From: Membranipora membranacea
Lineage: Eukaryota > Bryozoa > Gymnolaemata > Cheilostomatida > Membraniporidae
Assembly: GCA_914767715.1 (NCBI GenBank)
Contig: OU612071.1
Location: forward strand, 23,309,681 to 23,373,680
Length of the DNA stretch: 64,000 nucleotides
Direction: 5' to 3'
Positions 12,691 to 23,250 of this stretch are shown piece after piece. The notes below the pieces were generated by a model. The model did no database searches and was not told the origin of the DNA. It saw only the letters and a program-made list of their open reading frames with translations. The position numbers were made by a program, and so were the translations under genes. The first letter of the stretch is position 1. The number at the start of each line of letters is the position of its first letter.

Positions 12691-12702
12691 TTTAATTTTC
12701 AG

Positions 12703-12836
12703 GAGATGCCCAGAATGTCAGTCAAAATGCCCTGTGAGAAGTGGCTCAATGTTTGAACAATTCAGAAAAATCTCTGTGGAAAACCTGGTTTGATTTATAT
12801 GGCTCTGGGCAAACAACTACCCGCTGAAACAATCCG
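12703..12836 (+). pseudogene. Merlin/IS1595-like transposase N-terminal exon relic
   Basis: After a polypyrimidine-AG acceptor at 12701-12702, the frame reads RCPECQSKCPVRSGSMFEQ, then SVENLV, a TGA stop, and FIWLWANNYPLKQSG before a GTATGT donor at 12837. The CxxC pair, the 'VR.GS.FE' core and the following helix resemble the N-terminal zinc ribbon and helix-turn-helix of IS1595/ISXO2 and animal Merlin transposases, which bind the element ends. The premature stop and the absence of a downstream DDE domain nearby mark it as dead. The call rests on about 45 residues and is tentative. Confidence 0.45.
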
Positions 12837-13362
12837 GTATGTCAATTATATCACTGATAATGGCATTGCAACCAGTTATTTATATAAAATGCCCATCTAC
12901 AATTTCATTTCATTTAAAAGCACTTCACTGTTCATCGTAAAATTTACATAGCATTGGATGTTACGGCGAATATTCTTTTTAAAGCATCTTTAAGTTCTTC
13001 TTACTTTCTCTAAGTGGTTGCAAAACTGCATTGCTAGAAAAGCTAAACGCTCGCATGTTACACACATTGAGTGCCTCAGAATGTTTTCCAAGGGACGCAG
13101 TGGCGTAGCTGACAACTAACGACTCACTGAGAAAACAAAAGAAAATTAGCTTTCAAAAATCCATCAGCAGAGTCAAATATAGTGGAGGAATGTGTAGCTA
13201 TAAAGATTTCTAAAAACAGTAACTGTTTACTAGGAAAAATTGCTAAATGTAAATCGGTGATTATTGATTGATAGGGCATTGTTTATGAGTGCACCACCTA
13301 TGACATCAAATTCTTCCTTATCGATGTTAACAAAGAGTGAATCTGAACTGAACCCTGTCTTT

Positions 13363-14220
13363 AACTGCCAGTCACTCAAGCTTACCTGCTATACCAAGGT
13401 CATGAGAACACACCTTTCCTGCTTTACAGGCAAATTATGAAGTATTGATAACTGCAGTCTATCTTCTACTGGGGATTGGTCGGCTCCAACCTGCCTGCAA
13501 ACAGAGAGCATTATGACGCAGATATTGCGACCTCGGCAATAAGCCACTAATATTTCGCCGCCCATGCCATGGGATAGGCTCGTGAAAAGACACCTGATTT
13601 CAATCAACTTTTTTAATCGATTGACAAGAGGCTCACCAGAGCAGTGAAAAGAAATGTTCAGGATGGAATCGAGTCTCCTCATGCAATACATTTACGTTTG
13701 TGCGATTCGAAGCGGTTTAATCCGAGAATCGATTACGTTTGTGCGACTCGAAGCAGTTTAATCCGAGTATCGATACTGTGAGAAGTCTTGCCTATCATCA
13801 GAAAAGGTATAGCACTTTATCCCATTCCAATTTGCCTAACCTATGTAGAGTAGATCCGGTTGGATCTGATGAGGGCAGGATCAAGTTGAATAGTTAATGT
13901 GAAAGTAGTTTGGATGCATTCAAAACCAGATCGGACAACCCTAACAGCCTGAATCAGAAAGATATGATTTGTTCAGCACTTTTTCTTAGTAATATCTACA
14001 TATATTATAATATCATATATAATTAGTATAAAATAATGAGTATATCTGACGATTGTACATGTGAGCTCTTACCCAGTTTATTAACAATCCTTGTATTTCT
14101 TTCTCATGCAGCAAACAGCAAGAAGGAACGAATTACAGCAATCAGGATTTTGTTGACCGTGTTCAGGGGTTTGTTATCATTACCAGTTTTATGGCACAAC
14201 CAGCAGAGATGTATGGTCAG
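13363..14220 (+). repeat. Repeat R3, copy A
   Basis: Matches 29694-30540 at high similarity. Coding-like stretches lie inside: 'acag' followed by a frame containing AVYLLLGIG near 13430-13520, and another after a 'catgcag' acceptor near 14110. The two copies differ at many third positions and by stops, as for decayed exons of the same protein. I do not recognise the protein. Copy A carries a local 41-bp duplication that copy B lacks. The segment is probably part of a DNA transposon. Confidence 0.75.
13692..13773. repeat. 41-bp tandem duplication inside R3 copy A
   Basis: Two adjacent 41-bp units (13692-13732 and 13733-13773), both starting ttacgtttgtgcga, differ at only a few bases. Copy B of the repeat has a single unit at about 30053-30093, so the duplication arose after the two copies separated. 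Confidence 0.85.
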
Positions 14221-14749
14221 ACTGCCTTGATAGATGCCATATACATTGTGAAAAACCTGCTGAGTTCTGCACACAGTATTTATACTGCTCCCATGGCAAC
14301 GTGGTTATTAATAAAGCGCGCCATAAATGTAACTCTAATTAGCCAATAGGGGCATACTATCGCGGTAAAAGATTCACATCTAGCAATGAGCCAGCGAGCG
14401 AGCGAGATATAGCCAGTGTAGCGAGAAAAAGGGGAGGAACCTATGTCACTAAGTAAATAAAAGACAATCACGCATGGCTTATTACTCGCTCGCATGTGGG
14501 CCGCTTAATGCTGTAAAAATCAACACGACAAAATTGCCTATCACAGCAACAAACATGGTTATGTGTACAACTTACAATATGGTACAGGCTTGAACCATTG
14601 CTAGTCAAGTAATAACTCCGAACGAATATCGTCAGTAAATCCCTCACACTAAATATAGCGAAGCATCAAATATTACCTAGTCAGAAACTTTCTCCTGGTG
14701 TGTCTTCTAACACTACTTTTGTGCTTATTTTACCGTTATCAAGATAGCT

Positions 14750-14968
14750 ATGGATCTCTTTACTAGATCAGTCACAGCTTACCTCAACCTCACAAAGGTG
14801 CTCAAACTACCAAGCCCTAGGCAGCTTACAAGGTATGAGAACTCTGTCAACCAAAGTCCAGGACTGTGTGCAGAGAACCTGCAATGGATGCTCCTCGAAG
14901 CAGACCGGAGAGGACTTTCTAAGAGAGGCAGATGCGGCTTCATTGTATTTGATGAAATACAGATTCAG
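14750..14968 (+). pseudogene. P-element/THAP9-like transposase exon
   Basis: An open stretch of 73 codons contains KLPSPRQLTRY and ends GFIVFDEIQIQ directly before a GT donor (14969). P-element and THAP9 transposases have a 'LPS.RTL.RY' segment followed by the first strand of the RNase H-like fold, with the first catalytic Asp in an 'FDE' motif. Both are visible here with the expected spacing. The protein would cut and join transposon ends in the nucleus. Further pieces of such a protein lie at 17720-18190 and 42907-43232, but whether they came from one copy is unknown. The rest of the gene is not found next to this exon. Confidence 0.6.
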
Positions 14969-15178
14969 GTATTTATTATCATTTTACGTTGTATTGTATA
15001 TGTATAGTCTACAAACAAGTGAGATAATTATGAAGCTGTCCTGATAGTAATCACATGTATATGTGATCATACTCTGCCCAATTTCTTCCCGTTGTCCCTT
15101 GCTCCAGCAATTACATCATATAGGTTTTTGTGTAATATTAATGATTAACTTTGGAGGCCAACTGAGCCTCCGTGCAGA

Positions 15179-15480
15179 AAGAAAAGCTTTGTTGATCGTT
15201 AACATGGACTGATATGATGAAAGTTTAAAAGAAGCTTGATCAATATAAAACAGCTGGTGGAGGATTTTGGTTATCAGTTAAACAGAATGGCTCCACTCTC
15301 ACACCATACACAGTCAGGTGTGACAAAAAAAAGCCGGATCAGTTTGATGCAAGAGAAAAAAAGACCAAACAAACTAGATAAGGGGTGGAGGGAGGCCGGC
15401 TCATAAGATTAAAGCTTCAATGTCCCATTCAAGTGGCGCATTTGTGCAAGCTCATTAAAACACTCCAATCACCTTGGAGG
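15179..15480 (+). repeat. Repeat R6, divergent partial copy
   Basis: Shares landmarks with R6 copies at 25690, 46907 and 50276. These are 'aagctttgttgatcrt', 'acagctggtg', 'ttcactctcac', a poly-A block, a 'gggtggaggg.ggcc.gctc' core and a 'ttgtgcaagct' end. Similarity is interrupted. It is non-coding and probably a transposon end or MITE-like family. Confidence 0.6.
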
Positions 15481-16342
15481 TTTTGGTATCGTTTTGAAGC
15501 TTTAGTCTAACTAGGAAAACAGTGGCAAGCTCTAAATAAGTCTGTGGCCTAATTTTAAGGAATGAGCCATTGAGAGAAGTAAATTCTTCTCATATACACT
15601 CAAATTTTCATATTGCCTCCTCTCGCAAAACTTAGAGAACACAACTGATCACGTAAATCCTCGATGAGCAGTAGCCTCATTTTGCAAATTACCAAATACA
15701 CACCCCCAACTAAATATTTATAATGATGACTATAACTCTGTAAAGAAAAGCAAGCTTAACGATAGCTGATGCATTTTATGTGCCGTTAATATGGCCATAC
15801 CATCGCAAGTATGATTCATTCAATGGACGAATAGAAAATCAATGATGGTAAAACGTCATTCATTGTTACGACATCACTGTAGGTAGCAAGCCGCAACTGC
15901 AAAGGGTGGTTGTTCAAAGGGACACATTTCAAGCCTGGACCTTTGATCTCAGCTTTACTAGTGCCCATGACTGGGGGCAGATATCCTAAACATTTCAAAA
16001 TAAACAGCTGACCGGACCGATGGAAGTTCATTTCTATTTCAAAAATTTAGTGCACTTACGCCATACACACCTTTGCTGGGCAAAAGTTCTCGCAATCATA
16101 TGCCATCAGTCAAGACAGACAGTGAACACAGTTGAGAGGATTATTTTTCAGTCGAGTAGAGTTTTGAAACAACCCTTTGGTAAAATAATGTCTATGACAC
16201 AAATGTGCTCTTTCCTGTATTGTCAAAAGCAGGAACATTTGCGTAAGCCAACGCAGTCCATTTCTGCTGTTATTCTTGATCTTCTGACCTAGGAAGTGCC
16301 AGGAATCTTCGGCAAAGCATGCAGATTCTAGATGATTCCTTG
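15481..16342. other. Unassigned stretch
   Basis: No supported gene or repeat. Short overlapping frames on both strands lack motifs. Confidence 0.4.
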
Positions 16343-16600
16343 TCAAAATGCCATAGTGACAAAATTCCATTGGGGCAAAATGCCATTTGGGCAAAATGCC
16401 AGTTACACAATACCATTACCGTAATGTCATGGCCATAATGCCACAGGACATAGGCGATAACACCACTGCACACTATACCAATGCCGAAACACCAGTAGTA
16501 CAAAAATGCGAGTCTTGTCAAAATACCAGTGGATATAACGCTGGATTGGACAAAATACCATTTGGGACAACATACCATATCCCAAGATACCATAGCCATT
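16343..16600. repeat. Imperfect minisatellite, period about 16 bp
   Basis: Successive degenerate units of the form 'gggcaaaatgccattt' run from 16343 to about 16415, then continue more loosely to 16600 (variants 'acaaaataccatt', 'caagataccat'). Because the unit is partly self-complementary (ggca...tgcc), both strands give open frames here; these are repeat artefacts, not genes. Confidence 0.6.
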
Positions 16601-17049
16601 ATGTCACAATATGTAACCAAAGGAAATCAAGCCAAGCTGTATTGTTTTTGTTAGTTATATTACAGCTGCGAGTTGCAAGTTTCTACGTTTGAATTTTGAT
16701 GATCTCTGGGGTTTATTGGGCCATATGTGTACTGAAGGCTAGATGTGTGTTGTAGAAATTGCAGCCAAATATTGCACCGACAACTCTGTGGAATATGGCA
16801 AATTGATTGACTCTCTTAATTTGACCAACTTTATGTCTTGGCTTGAAGGGTTCTGACTGGTCTTGACTGATGCTATTTCTGGCATCATGAAGGTTAGCAT
16901 GATTCAGCATAGTGTAGGAAAATTTTGTTGATGAGTTCATGAGTATGCGGTTTAGCATGAAAATACAGTCTTTTTCAGCGCCAAGACACTGAAAAAGTGA
17001 CAAATTTGATTTAACCTACACTTACATCGCAGGTTCAAGAACAGTTATA

Positions 17050-17656
17050 ATGATTATAGACACAAACTATGTACGTTATCCTCTAATAGTGCCGCGAGCG
17101 GCAAATGGGTTGGGATTCATGGCAAGGAGGAATGGTGAGCCTTGCTTTCCTTCAAACAAATGTATACATATACATATGATGAGAGTGAATGACTTACCAC
17201 GGACCAACAACTATTGTGAGTCACGGAATGTCAGGTGAGGAACTAAGCATAAACCATACATCATCTGTGACACTTTGTCATTTGTAGAAAAAATAATTTG
17301 TATCAGCCAAAACCATATTAACTCATAGAGGTCAACTAGGAAAGTGAATTTTATGCAGAGAAATTAAATATCTTTAAATGCTCGCAAAAAAGCTTAGTTA
17401 ATGTTCATCCGGATATTTGATAATTAAGAATCTGCAAATTTGGAATTTATTTGACCAAATTATTGAATTATTGAACTGTATTTTTATCCTTTGCATTTTC
17501 AGAATGAAGAAGCTCAAGGGAACGGATCATCCAACTCTGTGGGATCTATTCAAAACTCTAAGAGAAGAGGAGTTGGTTGCGAGACTTGATATCAACAACA
17601 CAGCCATTGGTAACCTTCGAGACCTGACAAGCAGGCGCAAGGAATTGTGCAGGTAG
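17050..17656 (+). pseudogene. MULE transposase C-terminal relic, two exons
   Basis: Exon 1 (ending 17234) reads ARRNGEPCFPSNK and then DLPRTNNYCES. Exon 2 starts at 17503 and reads KKLKGTDHPTLWDLF followed by EEELVARLDINN, stopping at 17656. Animal MULE-type proteins end with 'FP...W', 'D.PRTNN..EGWH' and then a 'HPTIW..I..L..E' tail in this order, so both exons fit one family. The intron 17235-17502 has GT and AG ends, and joining keeps frame, so gene structure is preserved. The usual 'EGWH' reads 'ESRN' and upstream catalytic exons are missing. Beyond the stop the same frame continues as coding-like sequence toward a P-element relic. Confidence 0.65.
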
Positions 17657-17719
17657 TATGATGAAGAGATATCTTTCTCCACAGAAAAAGATACAATATT
17701 CGGTGGAAAGCACCAGCCC

Positions 17720-18190
17720 ATCATATTGAGTATTGACGGTTTCTTAATAGCTACTTTTGTACTCAGCGTGGTAGTTTTCACTATCTGTGGGCTGAGAAGT
17801 AAATGGAAAAAACCAGTTGGATATTCCCTTTCATTCTCATATTTACATCTGGAAATATAAGCCCTGCCATACTTCACGACCTGGCGCAGGCATGCATAAA
17901 AAAACTCACAGATTATGGACTGATTCAGAAAGCCCAAATATGTGACCAGGGTCCTAACAACAGAAAATTTCTCAAACATGTCTCTACAAACTCGCCAATT
18001 TTCTACTACTACTACTCAGACACAATATATCTAATAAATATGATCCGCCACATTTTATTCAAAATGTTAAGAACGATTTCAAAAGGAACGCGCTGTCTAT
18101 GGGTGGAGATGACATTCGATGAGATCATCTGGTGCAGTTTTTTTAGTTTGACAAGTCACAGTGACACAAATAATAACTCAATCAAATAAT
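17720..18190 (+). pseudogene. P-element/THAP9-like transposase central domain relic
   Basis: Three blocks in three frames follow in the order of the family. They are GLRSKWKKPVGYS (about 17785-17830), then LIQKAQICDQGPNNR (about 17920-17965), then YDPPHFIQNVKNDFK (about 18037-18082). P-element and THAP9 transposases have 'G...KWKQPV.Y', 'V.CDQG.NN' (second catalytic Asp) and 'D.PHL.K..RN' at matching spacing within the RNase H-like domain. At least two frameshifts and an in-frame TGA near 18117 make it a relic. It abuts the MULE relic, suggesting that one element inserted into the other. Confidence 0.7.
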
Positions 18191-19052
18191 ATATCTACAT
18201 TCCAGCTTTCAAGGAAATGAAAGTAAGTTATGAGTCAAACAGTTACTGCCGTATCTCAACACTGGTAGCATTGTGAAAACTACCTAAGAGTGCAGTACCA
18301 TTAACTTTATATCATTTGTTTAACCTCCTAAACAGCCGTCATACCGGCAGTGGCAATCCAACAAAGCATTCAAAAAGCAGCATGGAACAAAACCAGATTA
18401 TCCATGGAGGAGGCGATGAAGAAGCTCTCTTCTATCTAAGCACTAAGCCTGCTCTGGGCTGAACTGAAGTTAGTGGAGCTCAAGTTTCTGTTAACAAATC
18501 GGTTCTATCAACCTGGATAGGGATGGGAGAAAGTGAATCTGAACTGAACTCTCTAAGGCACAAGACTCTACTGAGCTGAAATACCATGTCAAAAATCAGT
18601 CCAGCTACCGAGGAAGGGGCCGACGCCGCGGCAAATACGCCGAAAATAACTATGGTGAGTGTCTAACTCGGGTCAACTCTTATCACATGTCATGGTGAAT
18701 TTATAAACTAATTATAATGAATCATAAGTGTTAATTAAACTAACATTATCAACGCTTAAGCAGGATGCCTAGTAAACATTCACTCGGTTGAAGTGACTGG
18801 GCCAGCTGAGAGGTTGTCTATTCCAGGGGAAAGGTGAATATATCTCGATATGTAACCAGTTGATTACCGATCAGGGTGCGGTCAGCCAAGAAGGTGACCA
18901 AGCCAGTCAGTACTGCTACGGCGGGGTGACACGCCTCATCATCGTCCCAGCTATTGGAAACCAAGCGAGCTGCAAACAACATTGGATGAGCCTTCGGATG
19001 AAGAGATGGAGAAGGCGCAGGCCTGTACTGATAAAAAAAAGGATGATATAAA
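18191..19052. other. Unassigned stretch
   Basis: No supported gene. A coding-like patch at about 18960-19040 precedes the (TA)n tract but shows no motif. It could belong to the upstream part of the CACTA-like relic. Confidence 0.35.
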
Positions 19053-19065
19053 TATAATATATATA

Positions 19066-19121
<56 letters not shown>
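19053..19121. repeat. (TA)n microsatellite
   Basis: An almost pure alternating T-A tract of about 69 bp, with a few interruptions at the left end. Length is likely polymorphic and prone to assembly error. It lies just upstream of the CACTA-like relic. Confidence 0.95.
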
Positions 19122-19123
<2 letters not shown>

Positions 19124-19164
19124 TGTACCTGAATGCAAAGAATGCTGCAACTCGCTGACCGAAC

Positions 19165-20129
19165 CAGAACCCAACTATTCTGGATTTGAGAGAGATGATT
19201 GGTTTCAATGTAATGGTGCTGAACATAAGCATGCATCTGGAGCCACAAAATCAGCCAGAACTGACGCTGATCGCCAAAATCTCTAGTCAACTGGTGCTTG
19301 CAGGACTGAGCTATACAATCTGGAATCCTTCTGCCCATTAACGAATCACCTGATTGACGCTATTCATTGCCTATATTTGGGGATTGGCAAGACAATGACC
19401 AAATGCTATTTGAAATCGGAATAGTGTACAAGAAATACAGCAAATGATGGACGAAATACGCGTTCCTGAGACTGTCGCCAGAATACCACGGAAAATTGCT
19501 AGTGGCTTTGTGAGGTTTACTGCAGACCAGTGGAAGGATTGGACTTTAATTTACAGCTCCACTGATTTGAAACCACTAATTGGCAACCGACACTACCAAG
19601 TATGGATGATGTTTGTGAATGCTGTCCGTATGCTTACAAAGAAGGAGAATGGCAAAACTGACATCATGATGGCAGATCAACTACTCGTCACATTCTGCAC
19701 CAAAGATGAAAATATTTACAGAGAAGAGTTCATTAAAGCAAACTTCCATATGGCCTGCCATATCGCAAAAGTAATGGCGGAGTATGGCCCAGTCTATTCA
19801 TTTTGGTGCTACGGCTTTGAGAGGTAATCCCCTGTTATTAATTAATTTAATGTAGTAACCTGAAAATTTATCGAGAGGCATGGATTCCCATGTACATAAA
19901 TATGCAAAAGCTTCAGACTAGAAAGGTTATGAGCAAAGAGAAAACAATTATCTTAGTGATCACTCAGTACAGTGCCTATTGTGCAATCAGCCAGCATGAA
20001 ATTCCCGATAACATAAGGGAAAAGGTTTAATTTTTGTAACATTTCATTATTTATTATTATTCAATACTTTAGGTACAATGGTATGCTTGGGGATTTTGCA
20101 GTGAATTCTCACGACATATCAACGCAAAT
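19165..20129 (+). pseudogene. CACTA/EnSpm-like (tnp2-type) transposase relic with intron
   Basis: Block 1 (frame 3) reads NYSGFERDDW, later LIDAIHCLYLGIGKTM, with one TAG in between. Block 2 (frame 1, 19444-19823) reads VARIPRKIASGFVRFTADQWKDW, and ends YGPVYSFWCYGFER. A GT-AG intron (19824-20072) joins in frame to YNGMLGDFAVNS. Animal CACTA-like transposases show the same series: 'GF.R..W', 'D.MHNL.LG', 'RIP.KI.SGF..FTA.QWKNW', 'YGP.Y.FW.F.FERYNG'. The in-frame join across the intron shows it descends from a spliced gene. A stop and a frameshift near 19420 break it. No CACTA terminal repeats were found nearby. Confidence 0.7.
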
Positions 20130-20310
20130 GTGAGTTGTGCAGCATTCGGTTGCCACCAATAACCACTCGGGATGTAACGGATTCACTTGCCAATAGTGAA
20201 GTGCAAGGCACCATATCAACAATCAGAAATGATATCACTGCGCATGCTTGCTTTAAATTTTTTTGTGGCAGTCGGTATTCACTTGATCAGATATCACTAA
20301 CCCAAATATA

Positions 20311-20652
20311 CTTAAACTACTGCTGCCACACAGCCAAATGTGTGCTTATAGAATTCTGTATAGCTCAAAACTAATAAAATGAGGCTGCAATCTCAGCATT
20401 GTCACCTAATGAGCAAATAATTTGCACAAACCGTCGTCAAAATTAGGGTATGACGTAATAACCGTCTTACTAGTGCATACGTACACGTCATTAGCTGGTG
20501 CGTAGATTTCATGCCCTGCTTTTGAAGATCAGTTTGTACAAATTATTTGCCAATTAGGTGACAATTATGAGATTTAAGTCTCAATTAATTATCTTGGAGC
20601 TATGCAAAATTCAATGAGTACAAATTTGCATGAGCGGCAGCAGTAGTTTAAG
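20311..20652. mobile_element. 342-bp palindromic MITE-like element
   Basis: Arms of about 140-150 bp are reverse complements across the element. It starts cttaaactactgctgcc and ends with the complement of that 17-mer. Inner matches include 'gtcacctaat.gcaaataattt' and 'tcaaaa..agggtatga'. The unpaired centre is about 20455-20515. No obvious target duplication flanks it. A diverged partial copy lies at about 51205-51445, which supports a mobile repeat rather than a chance palindrome. No coding capacity. Confidence 0.75.
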
Positions 20653-21678
20653 GTTCAGTTCAAGCCAGTTTTTTACACTGGACAAGCTAAATTTCTCACG
20701 GTCAATGTATCAAACCATTTCCCGATTCCCTGCAATCTGCCAAACTTACACAGGAAATTTGACACTGTCTGCTCTGTTGTAAACATGGGTGGGTAGTTTC
20801 AGCCAGATCAGGAAACAATAGTAAACAGCAACATAATTTGTGCATGCTGGCTTAAGGCAGACTATTATTATTATTATCATTGACCCAAAAGAAAATCTAG
20901 CAAAGGCTGGCGCAGTGCGTGAGATTGTTGTCACAAAGCATTCAATGGCGGACAGTACTGCTGGATCAGTCTTATGGTTGAATGTTGACTGGTTCAATAT
21001 GAAGCAGCCATACACAGATATACCACAAGACTTGTTTCTCTGTTTCCCGATTCAGCACGTGGTTTCTAAATGTGCACTGAGGACGATAAATAAAGTTTTT
21101 TTGGTGATCCCTCTAGCTGGGCAATGGGGGCTATAAATTTTCAAATCATATTTTCACTGGTCAATTGCTTTGTCTGCATCCCGCTTCTTTTGTATGACTT
21201 GATCGCACCATTACATTCATCACAATATTTTTTTATATGAATTTCTTGAATCTTGCATAATATTGTTAACACTGCTCATTAAATAGCTTTCTCTGAATCC
21301 CTAATAGCAAGTATTTATAATCTTTACTGAAAGCGCTATGATCAAATATACGCCTATATCATGCATTACATTACATGCCAACATTATTTTCTATTGTATA
21401 GTGGGCAATGTCACTTGTTCCAGCAGATATAGAAGTATCGGTAAGACCCTAGCAGGCGCTTAGTGTGTTAAAAGTCATCCTGAGTTCAAACTTAAAAAAA
21501 ATCAACATTGAATTTACAAGAAGAACCCCACAAGTTCTGCAGCCAATCCATGTTAGCATTGAACGTAATGAAACAACACCGCAACAGCAACTAACAGTTA
21601 CCAACATTCCTCTCCATATAAAAAAAAGATTATCAGGGAGTAGCAGCAGCAGGAAAAAGATCTGATGCAGCCTAACAA
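20653..21678. other. Unassigned stretch
   Basis: No supported gene. A 98-codon frame at 20840-21136 has no family motif and overlaps a TTA-rich simple tract near 20862. Confidence 0.35.
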
Positions 21679-21681
21679 GTG

Positions 21682-21861
21682 AAACATTTTCTATATCAAG
21701 CTACTAAGGCTACAACATGCCAAAAAAGCTCATGCCGCACTGAATTGGAATTTCACAGATGAAAACAAGGATTTGATTGACAGATTGAAAAGAGGCTGGA
21801 GTAGGTTAGCGAGAGATGCTGCGTCCAAAGCGAAAGACAGGAAAACACTGAATGCTTCACA
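21682..21861 (+). pseudogene. Exon-like open segment, unrecognised, basic helix-rich
   Basis: A frame open for about 60 codons is rich in K, R, D and E. It contains NWNFTDENKDLIDRLKRGW and KAKDRKTLNASQ and ends at a CAG|GTGTTT junction resembling a splice donor. Codon use looks protein-like compared with its surroundings. I do not recognise the family. Its position 1.4 kb upstream of the DDE transposase relic, on the same strand, makes it a possible earlier exon of that element, but this is inference only. Confidence 0.3.
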
Positions 21862-22142
21862 GGTGTTTCAATTAGCCTATTTTGGTCTATGATAGATGCA
21901 AGGACAAACACAAATATCAAATTTGATTAAGAATAAGTTAATGCCCATTTTCCTATTCAAATAGATCGATACGGGTGGGCACTTAGTTAAGTATAAAAGG
22001 TCTTTTGTCTGTATTTTTTTGTGTAAGAAATACCAACACCATCAGCGGGGAAACCAGCAGACGAATCATGCGTTGCAATTTTCTCATTCAACATATATTT
22101 TATTCGAAGTTAACTGCACAAAATGAATGAATGAATGAGAGT

Positions 22143-22560
22143 GTCAAGTTGAATCAAACACTGAACATTAATGTTGCTATGGCTGCATGATATAAGGGTA
22201 GTCTCTATGTATTCACTGCATTTTTTGCTACAAGAACTTGCCATGTCTTTTTATATGGACATTAGTGACAACAGGTTTTGGCATGTTTTTGAAATTCAGT
22301 GTTGCGCTATGACTTTACGTCATGGCATAACGTTAGATTTTGGGTTTAGACTTCTTTTATCATATGGATTAAGAAACCCCAAGCAACATTTTGGGGAGGC
22401 ATTAACTTAAATTGTGATCATAAACAATTAGTGCTACTTAAAAATCAGTTGTTTTTATTGAATACGTCCGAATAAGGCAACGTGTAATTTGCAGCACCAC
22501 ATCTAAAAGTACAACATCTTTAAGACAAGTACACTTATATAGGTTGCACATTGACACAGC
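22143..22560 (+). repeat. Repeat R5, copy A
   Basis: Matches 45654-46075 at high similarity, with shared blocks such as 'ggctgcatgatataagggta' and 'ttttgctacaagaacttg'. It lies upstream of the DDE transposase relic at both loci, so it is probably the 5' part of that transposon. No coding motif. Confidence 0.75.
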
Positions 22561-22576
22561 TTAATTTTTATTACAG

Positions 22577-22792
22577 TACACACCTCCTTCACCGAATTCG
22601 CGCAACATCACCCTTGACGGCATCAACAAGCTGGAGGTCACCCTTTGTGTGTTTGTGACTATGGATGGGGAGTTGATAACTATACCAACCGTACAGCTGA
22701 GAAGTAAGGTTAAAACGACAGATGAGGAAGATATCCTGGCTAGACTACCTCTGACTGTCCGAGGGAAAAACACTGCAGGAGTCTTCAATTTG
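22577..22792 (+). pseudogene. 72-codon exon-like segment with clean splice sites
   Basis: Exactly 216 bp, open throughout, lies between a 'tttttattacag' acceptor and a 'GTAAGT' donor, phase 0 at both ends. The translation contains NITLDGINKLEVTLCVFV, then TTDEEDILARLPLTVRG. It looks strongly exon-like but I do not recognise the family. It sits between R5 and the DDE transposase relic on the same strand, so it may be an internal exon of that element or of a host gene. No matching copy was noticed at the second locus, between 46076 and 47718. Confidence 0.45.
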
Positions 22793-23250
22793 GTAAGTAA
22801 CAACCATATCATGTGATATTTACACATCTGCCGATTGGGAGTTGTCCACTCAAATCTACTCTAATCTTCAATGCATTATTTTATCTACACAAATGATGTT
22901 GCACATGGAAATTCATGAAGTTTGTAAAAATAGCTCGAGATAAAATTAATTAAATCAATATTTATCGCTTCCATGAGAGCTATGATCACAACAGCCAATA
23001 CTTTCATCAGTCTAAACTAAGGTTACATTGTGACAAGTCATGTGACCTACTGCGAACCATGAAAATGAGCAAAGTATTATAGAGTAGTATTATCAAAGTT
23101 GAATAACCTTAATTTTCAGGAAGTAAGTCCAATTATTTATACAATTATATACAATTATTTACCATAAATGATAATAATCTTTGAGCTTGCCCAGTAGACA
23201 ATGATAGTTTGATAATAAGTTTAATATATTAATCTTCATGCGACTGATAA

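Noticed and set aside
16110-16620. Long overlapping frames on both strands
   Set aside because: They fall on the self-complementary minisatellite and have no family motif.
18818-19338. Three overlapping minus-strand open frames with IY repeats
   Set aside because: They are generated by the (TA)n microsatellite.
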